DNA of 64,000 nt, from positions 2,695,654 through 2,759,653 of the forward strand of contig OY986970.1 of NCBI GenBank assembly GCA_963920575.1, given 5' to 3'. The notes below the pieces were generated by a model. That model was not told the origin of the DNA. It ran no database searches and saw only the letters and a program-made list of their open reading frames with translations. Of the stretch, positions 32,601 through 41,704 are shown piece after piece. This DNA comes from Narthecium ossifragum (lineage: Eukaryota > Streptophyta > Magnoliopsida > Dioscoreales > Nartheciaceae). The translations under genes were made by a program, and so were the position numbers. Position 1 is the stretch's first letter, and each line of letters begins with the position of its first letter.

Positions 32601-33417
32601 CATCTATAAATTTAGATTTCCAATGACTACTATGAGCGTCAGTGAGTTGCATAACTCTAGTAAGAAACACATCTTTATACCAACGGAAATGAGTGAGAGT
32701 AGGACATCAGAGATTTTGTAAAAGGGTTCTTATTCTCTCCCCCTGACCAGTAATGTTACCAGTAAAATGGTCTAATATAGTCAAAACTAAGGTGTAAACA
32801 GCATCTGCTTGTTGTTGACTATTTTCAGTTTTAACTGCATTAAGAATTTCAGTGCGTTGCTCAGGTTGAAGATAATTATCCCACCAACCTTTAAGGCTCC
32901 CAGTAAATCCGCAAGTAAGAAAAGACGCTACTTGCTGATCAGTATTACCATTATTACGACAAATAGTAGCATACATCATCATTCGATGTGCCATATTAAG
33001 GACTTGATGATCACTCATGCCATCAATGTTCCATTCATAAATATTACGACCTGAATAATCTTGTTGTAAGAAAGTATCATTTTCTTCAAATAAAAGATCT
33101 ACAGGTGAAGGTCTTTTGTAATAGAATTTTTCTAAATTACGCGGTCTATGCTCAATTTTATTTACAGTTTGGAACTGTTGTTCAGTTTCAAGAGTTATTA
33201 ACTCAGAATCAGTATGTTCAATCTGATTGTCAGTCACAGTATTAAGAACTTGTAATTTAGTTTGAGTTAATTGTTTACTGAGAGATTCTATTATTTCTTC
33301 AGTTAACTCTTTTCCTAATTTAAAATTTGAAATGTCAACATTAGGTTTCACAGAAGGTTTTGTATGCAGTTTGACTGCTTTATCTTTGGTCAAATGAAGA
33401 GCCGCGTTTGGCACCAG
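29635..33417 (-). pseudogene. pararetroviral polyprotein: capsid/zinc knuckle-protease-RT-RNase H
   Basis: One frame covers the whole interval, broken by in-frame TGA (32707-32709) and TAG (32413-32415) and ended by TGA (29635-29637). In order: a gag/capsid-like region with a GWWDNYL motif (about 32.87 kb); a basic stretch and CX2CX4HX4C zinc knuckle (about 32.21-32.26 kb); an acidic region with a predicted coiled coil (31.72-31.80 kb); an aspartic protease with DSG (about 31.50 kb); reverse transcriptase with YIDD (about 30.47 kb); and RNase H with ETD (about 30.03 kb) and RIDC (about 29.82 kb) motifs. The two internal stops fall in the capsid part; protease, RT and RNase H are uninterrupted. 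Upstream the frame begins at a TAG exactly where the inverted fragment starts (33418-33420), and no movement-protein domain is present. The sequence is AT-rich, unlike the host genes. Confidence 0.85.
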
Positions 33418-33420
33418 CTA

Positions 33421-33739
33421 GAGTTAGCGTTAGGATAAGTCCTGTGATTCGTTGGCAGACGAGCAAAAGTCTATATTAATTCATAACGAAACCTTAGTAA
33501 GCAAGAAACCTGCACCAATACTTCTTCTGGTTCATCTTACTTTAATTAAGTCTACCCACCTCGAGTAATCATGGCTTCTACTTCTCTTCGGAAAATTAAT
33601 TCACGAAAAGATAAAAAATTAAAAAATGCCCAATTGGCTGAATTTCCCTCTGATTTAGAAGCTCTAAATAACTGACGCTCATAGTAGTCATTGGAAATCT
33701 AAATTTATAGATGGTCTACCTAATCTTTTTGCTGAACGA
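33421..33739 (+). other. inverted viral fragment at the pararetrovirus end
   Basis: Here the viral sequence switches strand. Bases 33671-33738 are a perfect 68-bp inverted copy of capsid-region bases 32576-32643. The preceding ~250 bases, also on the plus strand, contain a short ATG-started Lys-rich frame (33571-33675) and may be viral leader or ORF-start sequence. A fragment in the opposite orientation was joined when the insert formed or was rearranged. It ends at TA-rich DNA. Confidence 0.7.
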
Positions 33740-33830
33740 TAATATATAAATAATATAGTATAATATATAAATAATAAATTATATAATATAATATATAAAA
33801 TATTTTATATATATATATATATATATATTG
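33740..33830. repeat. TA-rich low-complexity DNA
   Basis: ATATAAATAATATA-type sequence ending in a (TA)n run; counterpart of the tract at 27.72-27.87 kb. Confidence 0.9.
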
Positions 33831-35720
33831 AAAGTCATTAAAAAAATGATTGAAATTTTAAATTTTAAAGTTTTTAAGTGATATAGGGAATCTGTTGGTT
33901 GAACAAGCCAAAAAGTGATTCCCTATATTAGTGAATGACATAAAATCACTTTAAAGTAGGGATAGGGATATGGAAGTTGCTGAAAATGCTCTAAAGGGGC
34001 CGATGAGGCAGGTTGGAGGTCGGTCCATATTGGAAGCAAGTTCCAGTATGAGGTTCTCTCATGTCATTGCATTTATTTTATACGCCAAAATTTAAGGTAT
34101 TATTTTGTCATATTGGGAAGATAATAAGAAAAAACAATACATAATTGGTGATTAGCCCAAAGCAGGGAAACATATTAACCTAATGCCCTATTTTAACTGA
34201 TTTAAGACGTTTAGCCCAATAACCTCAATTATGGTCAGTTATGAATTTCCGATGTCTAAAATGCCCATCTATTCTCCCGTTACTACGCTATCTTTCTCTC
34301 TCCTTCTACTTCACGTCGACCGTGACCCACGACCAACCGCCACCGGAATGCCAGCCTCGTTGTACCACCCCCACGATTGCCACCGCCTAGACCGCGATAC
34401 TTCGCCGCGGAAGCACCTCCTTCTTTTGCAGTGTAATCACCGACAGTGAGCACCCAACCTCGTCACTCTGCGCGGTCCTCCATTTCTCCCAGCGAACCCC
34501 TGCAGCCCATGTCGTCCTTATGCGGTGAAACCGCAACCACCCGCCCCCCCCCCCCCCCCTTCTCCACTCCGTTGTCGCCGCTACCTCTCCTGAGCTCCCC
34601 TACGTCGACGACGGCCGTCTCCGTCACCTCTGACCTCGTCCACAAGTTCCATCTCCATCCATCCCCCCTATCCTCCACCATGGCAAGCCTCCTCTTCACT
34701 CATTCCACCCCCAAGCTCCCTACCCATCTCCGGCAACCCCGCCGTCTCCATTAACCTCGACCAGCACTCGAGGCCATCCACCCTGCTTGTTCCCAGCCAC
34801 CCTCGCCTTCGTCGGGAGCCAACCCGATCTCTGCCCTTCTCAAGGATCCGGCGTCATCGGCCTTCTACGCCGCCACTCCCGCCCAAGGCTCCATCTGACC
34901 TCGGATCCAAATACCCGAGGTCCCTCCAACATCTCCGCCATCGTCGAGCTTGCCCCAAACCGTCTCCCTCATCAGCGTCTTCATCTCCTCCAAATCACCG
35001 CCGCTACCCCTCTCAGATCCACCCGCCTATGCCGTCCAACGCCTCGATTCGACCATGTAGATCGACTTCCCAGGCCCATGTGACTTTTCTTCCGTTGGTC
35101 CCGAGCTTGGTGAGGTTCCCTTTGCCACTGATCAAGCTTCTGCGAGTTCTCAGCCATCAGGTCCTCTCGCATTTTCTCCAAGCCACGCTCAACCAAATTT
35201 GGCTAGACTTGATCCGGCTTAGTTCAGACTAGTCAGATCCAATCAAGCTCAATTTGATCAGACCCAGATCTAACAATCCAAACTCGATCAGATGCCAGAT
35301 TGATTTGATCAAGCCATCAGCCCATATCATAGCAGATTACAAGTGAGATCAAGCCAGATCCTAACCATATTGGGCCGATTTAGATCAGATCAAATCGGAT
35401 CTGAACCATATTCAAGCCAGATCGATCTGATTGAGCAAGTCCGAGCCGAGACCCGTTATTAGATTAGACGTATAAGAGGTATAGCAAAATTAGGGCTTCA
35501 ATGCCCTAATTTCATATACAATGAAACCTTGGCCGCTGATTGCAAGATCTAACGGCTAAGAATTTAATCATAAAAGTCATTTCGAATAGAAATGTAAGTA
35601 TGATTTAGAATGGAAATTAAAATCTTAGTAATAACATAGAAAAATACTTCTTTTTAATCTTCTCTTTTTAATTTTCTTCCTTTAATTTTCTCTTTTTAAT
35701 GAAAAAGAGACAATGAAAAT

Positions 35721-36110
35721 GACCAGCATAGGAGAGATCTTAGGGATATGGGGAATTGATCCCCTGTGACTGATTGGTGAGAACAACGATGGAAGAGGCG
35801 AACTTGAGGTCTAAAAAGCGAAAGAGAAAAATGAAAAGGAGAAAATTGATGACGGATCTGAGGTCGTTGGAGGTTAAGACCGGCATATGAGGGATCCTAG
35901 GGACTTGGGGAATTGATGCTATGTGGTTGATTGGCTAGAACAACAACGGAGGCGGCAGACCCGAGGTCTAAAAAATGAAAATAGAAAAACGAAAAAGAGA
36001 AAGTTGATGGCAAATCTGAGATCGCCGGAGGTTAAGACCGGCATAAGAGAGATTCTAGGGACTTGGGGAGTTGATCTCTAGGGCCAATTGGCGAATTAAA
36101 AATAAGATGA
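35721..36110. repeat. tandem repeat, unit about 157 bp, roughly 2.5 copies
   Basis: Units begin at GACCAGCATA (35721), GACCGGCATA (35878) and GACCGGCATA (36036). Each runs through a GGGA(T/C)(A/T)TGGGGA(A/G)TTGAT block; complete units add AACAACG and GAGGTCTAAAAA blocks. Copies differ by substitutions. Confidence 0.8.
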
Positions 36111-36375
36111 TTTTCTCAATCTCTTTAATGTTCTCTTTCTAATTCTCTCTCTCTATTTTTCTATGTTTAAATTTCTCTCTTTAATTTGGGAATACGAGAA
36201 TCCATGAACCACAGTAAAAGCAAAAAGAAATAAGAAATAAGAAAAAATCAAGGAAAAAACATGAAAAATTGAGGGGGAAAGCGGGAAAATATGTAAAAAA
36301 TGAGAATGCATTCGTTTGATATATCACAATTTAATTATACTTCATGTATGCGGCTGTTGTAGTTCTTGGTGTTGA

Positions 36376-36476
36376 ATTTCCTTTTTCTAATTTTCTCTCT
36401 TTAATTCTCTCTCTTTAATTTTCACTCTTTAATTTTATCCTTTTAATTTTATCTCTTTAATTATCTCTTTTTTAAT
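36376..36476. repeat. TCTCTTTAATTTT short-unit repeat
   Basis: About eight imperfect copies of a 12-14-base CTTTAATT unit; similar stretches occur at 35.65-35.70 and 36.11-36.19 kb. Confidence 0.75.
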
Positions 36477-38284
36477 TAGAGTGGACAATGGACAAGTATT
36501 CAATCCTATCTATCCATCTCCCTTTCCAATTTAATCCTCACCACCCACTTCAAGATAGCCATCACCCTCTATTAACTCCGCCCTATCTGAACCATCCATC
36601 AAACCCTTTCTTTCATCTCAGCCGTCCGAATCCTCCCACACTTGTTCTCTTTCCTTCTCCTCTCTCCCTCGATTCCCTCAATCGCGACCCATCCCACGGC
36701 ATCACAGCTCCGGCGTTGATCGCCGGCGACCAACCCTCCCATCTCTCTCCTCCTCCTTCCTCTCTCTTCCCAACAACCCCGACGCCTCTCGCCCTTACCC
36801 CCCTCATCTCTCTCACCGGCATCCCTTCTCCTCCCTACTTTGCCGTCTCCATCAGCCGCGCCGGACCACCCTCGTCGGTACTCCGACCAGTGCCGACCGC
36901 TGACCGTCATCCTTCACTGTCGAACGCCGCCACACCTTCTCTCTCTCTTCTCATCCCTGCCAAGCTCTGCCGACCCCGACCACCTCTCAGCCGCCTGCCT
37001 TGAGCCCGACCACCTCAAGCCCCCCCAGGTTACGCCGGCCAACCTTTTATCCTCGTCCTCGCCAGAAATGGAGGTGGTTCGCCGGAGATGAACGAATAGC
37101 CGAGGGAGCCTTAACGGGAGCGGGGAACGGCGGAGGCGCCAGGGGTGGAAGCCGGGGGCAGCGGAAGGAGGTCAGCTATTAGGGCTTTTTGGGATGCGGT
37201 TGTTAAATACGGGGTGGAATGTTCTTTTGGACACTAATTTGGATTTAACACCCTAAATTAAGTCCGCATGGTCCTACGAGCACAATAATATCAATCTATG
37301 AGGCTTTGGCCCGTTACCAAAAAAAAAAACATTAGACAATTGATGATAACAACAGTTTGAGAATATTTTTACTAAAAACCCCATTCGATGTATTTTTAAG
37401 ATTAAAACTCCATTTGAAATGTTTATCTGACTCATATAATAAAAAGCGACTAAAGTGCCTTGGTGACCATCCCCTTCAGTGAGGCCCTCTTCCCCGACCA
37501 TCTCCCATCTCCCTATTTCATCTTCTCCAACACCATCACCACTTACTCCATTCCTCCCCCATCATCTTCCTTCCTCTAAACCTCGCAGCCACCACTCCCA
37601 CATCAACCGCAACCATCACCATCATCTCTAACCCCGGCGACCCCCGTCCTCCATTAATCCCGATGAAACCCCCCTCCTGCAGCCCCTTTCCTCCTTCCTC
37701 GGTGAAGTCACAGCCAACTACAGCTCCTCTTCGTCCCGACGCCATCGCGACCTCCCCAAGGTCCTCCAAACCGACGGGCCCTTCCCAGTCATCAGCATCC
37801 CCACTCTGAGCTTGACCGCCGCCGAGATCCTTCGCTCCCTTTGGATCCAGCACCCCGCCGCCCCCGTCTTCCCCGATGGCGCTCACTGACAGGCCACAAC
37901 GTCGTCCGCTGCCCTCCTCACCGCAAGACGCACCTGAGCTCTCTCCTTTCTTTTAGATTCGGCATTGCTCCACCAAGATTCGAGGGCGAGTCACGGGTGA
38001 GCCGACAAGGAAAAAGGACAAATAAAATAGGAAAAGGTCTGGAAAATAGAGGAAAAAATAGAGAAAACTAGGTAAAGGAGAGAGAAAAGTCGAAAAAAAG
38101 GAAAAGGGTAGAAAATATGGGAAAAGTGGAGAAAATTATGGAAGAAAAGTGGATATTGAGTGGCCGACGTCCCTCACGACGATGGAGCGAGAGAGAGGGG
38201 AGTCCTCCAGGATGGTGGAGCTCCAGAGGTCTCTGCTAGAGGTACTGGAGTCGGAGCAGGCGATGCTGTAGGGGGAGAACGGTG

Positions 38285-39440
38285 AAATGTGTCGTTAAGT
38301 ATATCAAAGGCGATCAAAATAATTTATGAGACCACTAATTAACTACAACATAGTTAGTGGAAGTACGGGTTGAGTTCTCGAGGAATTGGATGGTCGAATT
38401 AGTAAATGTGATATAATCTCTACAATGGTTGAAAACAATAGGGTTGTTTCTTTGGTTATTCTAACTAAAGTACTCTAAAAGCAATTAAGACTAAGATTTA
38501 TCGAAAAAGAAATCTTAGGGAATTCCAATCCGAAATAGGGTCTAAATATTGTCTCTATGAATCAAGATAAATGACACTCAAGGAGATGGTCTAAATTGGA
38601 GATCGACGAGCGTAGGATTAGTATCGCTTGCCGCTAATGAGATGTCGGATTAGGATCATCTCATCGACGAATTACAAAGTTCAGATCCATGATCGAAGCT
38701 TTAATTCGATCATAGCTCAACAATCACTGGGTTAAGGTTATATTGTTGGCAATTAATTAAGGCTTTGTATGAATAACGTATTGGGTTGATATGAGTTTAA
38801 TATCTCACTCCAACCCACCATTGAAAACATGAATTGTAAATAGGATAGTGATGGCTTGGGGTGGTTCTAGCACCTCAAGATCCTATCCTAAGAACAAAGA
38901 TCCCTCCAAGATAGATGGTCATGGTTCTAGCATGACCTATTCTTTGAGGAATTAAGCCAACTACCTATCAAGCATATAATATCTATACCATCACATAGAA
39001 GAAGAGCTAATCAAACCATTCAATAATGGATTTCATTAAAGAAATATGGAATTAAATGTGAATTCATACAAAAACCATCTCAAAGAGTCATTACATCAAG
39101 AAACAAAATAGAAATTTAAGAAACAAACCCTAAAATATCAAAGAATTCCCAAGGAGAAAGGGTTTAGCTACTCATATTAGGTAGGAGATTCATGGAAGAG
39201 GAGGCTTGACCCATTTTCTCCATCAAAATCCAACTTTTAGAGCCCTAAATCCTTAAGAATTAGAGGAGAAATCTCAAGAGGTAAAGGAGGGGAGAAGGCT
39301 AAAGAAGAGTTGGAAAAAGATAGAAAAAAGATCCTTAAATAAGAGCAAAAACCCCTATTTATAGGCCTTAGGTCGTGGACCATCAAATTAGATCTGAACC
39401 GTCCGTTTCTACCCGTCAGCCGGTCTTGGATCGATCTAGG
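38285..39440 (-). mobile_element. LTR-like repeat, family D copy 2 (inverted)
   Basis: Reverse-complement relative of 12.2-13.15 kb: TATA box CTATAAATAGGGGTTTTTGC (near 39352-39363), TTAGGGCTCTAAAAGTTGG, the TCTCCTACCTAATATGAG block, and distal CTAGCACC/TCGACG blocks follow in the same order. No coding capacity. Upstream of the TATA box, copy 1 has GGATCGATCC units; this copy keeps only one such motif (near 39428) before a different array. Confidence 0.55.
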
Positions 39441-39892
39441 AAAGATGAAAATCAATTTAAAAGGATGAAAATGCTTGTAAAAAGAATTTAAAAAGATAAA
39501 TATGTTGAAATGCATGTAAAAAGATAAAAATGAATTTTAAAAGATGAAAATAAATTTAAAAATATGAAAATGCATTTAAAATAATGAAAATGAATTTAGA
39601 AAGATGAAAAAGAATTTAAAACGATGAAAATGCAGAAAAGATGGAAATAAATTTAAAAATATGAAAATGCTTGTTAAAAAGATGAAAATGAATTTAAAAT
39701 GATGAAAATGCATTTAGAAAGATGAAAATGAATTCAAAAAGATGAAAATGAATTTTAAAAATATAGAAATGAATTTTAAAAGATGAAAATGCATTTAGAA
39801 AGATGAAAATGAATTTAGAAAGATGAAAATGAATTTTAAAAAGATGATAATGAATTTAAAAAGATGAAAATGCAGGGAAGATAAAAATACAT
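39441..39892. repeat. minisatellite, AAAGATGAAAATGAATTT unit
   Basis: About twenty imperfect copies of a 20-23-base unit (AAAGATGAAAATG-A/C-ATTTA/T) run head to tail. Just beyond, at about 39.89-39.99 kb, the complementary form (CATTTTCATCTTTCTAATCTA) begins, so the array is partly inverted at that end. Confidence 0.9.
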
Positions 39893-41704
39893 TTTCATCT
39901 TTCTAATCTATTTTAAGCTTTTTTTGATCTTTCTGTTCATTATCATATGTCTGATCTATTTTTATCTTTCTAACCTATTTTCATCTTTGTTGATCTGATC
40001 TAATATGGTCCAAACCGGCCAAATTTGGCTGTATTTTGGTCAAGTCGAGATTACTGGATTTGGGCATGATCGGATTGCGCTGTGATTGAGCCTGATGGGC
40101 TGGATTTGACTGGATCTGGATCAGATCAGAATCAGATTGCTTGGTCGGGTTGAATCGGTTCAAGCCTGTTGGTTCGGTTGAACCAGTCCAGGCTGAAGGG
40201 AGGTGCTCGTAGGGAAGAAGGCAGCTAGGGGGAGGGGAAAGGCCGGCACGACGACATCAGGATCTTGGCTGGAAACGGCGGCAGAAGAGTCGCGAGGCGA
40301 TGGTGATGCCGGATCGGGGGTTGGATGGCGATTTGGAGGTCGGAGACGTTGGCGTTGGGAGTTGTCGGCGCCATATCCGAGAGGAGCTTGGGTTGGGGGT
40401 TCCGTCAGCAAGGAGAGGCGCGGAGGGAGCGGACGGCGTCGGGTGAGGTCGTGGCGGCGTTGGAGAGGAGCTTGGGAGGGAAGAGGACGACGAGAGGTGA
40501 CGTTGTTGGGTGGTGGCGGCGCCGAATGTTAGAGAGGAGAAGAGCTCGAATGGCGATGGAGCTCGTGGACGAGGTTGGGTGGGCTTGGGTAACGACATCG
40601 GGCGTCGTTGGACGGAACGGATCCGCCGGGAGCCGTTGGATCTTGGGGGAGCGAAGAAGATGGAGGCTGCGGTGAGGCCAAAGTCGACGGTTCTCGGCGG
40701 TGGCGGCGTCGGGTTGCAGCAGGGGATGACACCGGCGTTGGATCTCATCAGAAGTACGCCAGGGAAGGAGACGTGGGGTCACGGTGCTCGGATTTGAGAT
40801 CGTGAGGGTTTCTGCAGTGGAGATCGCCGGGGAAGGGGTGGTCGCCGGAGTGGGTGGGTGGCGAAGAATGTGAGGGTTGTCTTGCCGGAGGAGAGAGGAG
40901 AGAGAAAATGTTGGAATAAAAAATAAATAAAATAAGGGTATTATTGTCATTTTGAGGTGTTTTTGGGTTATTCGTATGAAAACAGTGAAGGTGGGGTTTT
41001 TAAAAAGATGTATGAGACTATGGACAATGAGGGGCTAGATTTGGGGCTATGACCTAATATCCTAAAAGACATACTGTTAGCACTAGAGAGAAGAATGAGA
41101 TGTAAATGCACACACAAGCACAACACAAAGACAAGGTTTCAGGCGGTTCACCCCTGTACAGCTGCGTAACATGATACAGTCGAGTCAGCGACAAAAACCG
41201 AGGTCATCAGGCTCCACAGGTTTGAGTTAAGTGAAGGACTTGTAGACATGCAGCCACCAGACCTGTGGAGCCTGACACCTGTTTGTTAATATGCTTCACT
41301 CACGTTGTCACCTCCGTTTCTTCCGATCAATCATTCGTACCTTAGTTTGAAGATTTCTACAATGCTTCCTCGTATTAGAATCATACGAAATTACTTAGAA
41401 CATTTATTATAAATCATCCAACAATTTGTGGTACGCTTTATAGGCCAGCATATATAGGATGCGATGTCAGACAGATTAACTAGACATGCTCATCTTAGTT
41501 GCTTGCTTCCAAAAATTCTTGTTGCTGAACCTCTCTGTTTCATGGCATTTATGTAACAAGCAGCTCTCCGATCTGTTTGCATGGATGGATATTAGCATTT
41601 CCCATGTGATTTAGTACCTTCTCTATTTGCGACCTTTACGCTGCAGCGATCACTCTGCAGCCAATGGAGCCACTGCAGCCACTGATCTCTATATATATTT
41701 TGTT
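39893..41704. other. intergenic, downstream of the receptor kinase
   Basis: 40.16-40.96 kb is GC-rich with overlapping Arg/Gly/Ser/Pro-rich frames on both strands and no domain; it looks like decayed or captured sequence. 40.96-41.70 kb is probably unique and should include the receptor-kinase 3' UTR. A perfect 15-bp inverted repeat lies at 41207-41275. Confidence 0.4.
41207..41275. repeat. perfect 15-bp inverted repeat (hairpin, 39-base loop)
   Basis: TCAGGCTCCACAGGT at 41207-41221 pairs with ACCTGTGGAGCCTGA at 41261-41275. It lies about 430 bases beyond the receptor-kinase stop. It may be a MITE remnant or an RNA hairpin; no T-run or processing signal was noticed. Confidence 0.7.

Larger units (their letters stand above)
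27867..33739 (-). mobile_element. endogenous caulimovirid (petuvirus-like pararetrovirus), decayed
   Basis: On the minus strand: a long polyprotein frame (capsid/zinc knuckle, protease, RT, RNase H), a further domain, then a non-coding region with a promoter and the start of a leader. There is no integrase and no LTR, as expected for Caulimoviridae. The RT-RNase H part has the closely packed order and wording of petuvirus-like plant pararetroviruses, judged from recognition of the family. Three in-frame stops, a frameshifting 26-bp duplication, loss of any movement-protein part and an inverted end fragment make it non-functional as it stands. The insert sits in TA-rich DNA on both sides, a known preference of endogenous florendoviruses and relatives. 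Both borders are approximate. Confidence 0.8.
26727..33991. mobile_element. two halves of one MITE, split by Helitrons, TA repeats and the pararetrovirus
   Basis: The left part begins GAGCATTATCAACATGTTCC and the right part ends GCTGAAAATGCTC (11 of 13 terminal bases inverted). Both halves carry several TTCCCTAT/ATAGGGAA motifs, as in one inverted-repeat MITE. The left half runs to about 26.93 kb and the right half from about 33.84 kb; everything between is inserted or expanded sequence. Inference from end structure only. Confidence 0.4.
33992..38284. other. repeat-derived intergenic DNA with CT-rich relics, no gene recognised
   Basis: Three pieces (about 34.30-35.24, 36.49-37.18 and 37.49-37.90 kb) are rich in proline/serine codons in several frames but interrupted and without a recognisable domain. 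Bases 37.66-37.89 kb (+) contain one frame of about 75 residues with balanced composition that could be a captured exon. From 35.22 to 35.46 kb CAGATC/GATCAGAT motifs are frequent. A 19-base C run (near 34540-34558) is present. The rest is AT-rich. Confidence 0.4.

Noticed and set aside
28579..33739. LTR retrotransposon (Ty3) instead of a pararetrovirus
   Set aside because: There is no integrase and no pair of LTRs, and the order capsid-protease-RT-RNase H followed by a promoter region fits Caulimoviridae.
36488..37003. Pro/Ser-rich frame of 171 codons
   Set aside because: CT-rich low-complexity sequence with competing frames on both strands; no domain or splice support.
39441..39892. Regularly repeated units as a CRISPR-like array
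   Set aside because: Units are contiguous and imperfect with no unique spacers; it is a minisatellite in a plant genome.
40203..40950. Several 100-180-codon frames on both strands
   Set aside because: A GC-rich stretch open in many frames at once; composition is Arg/Gly/Ser/Pro-biased and no frame stands out.
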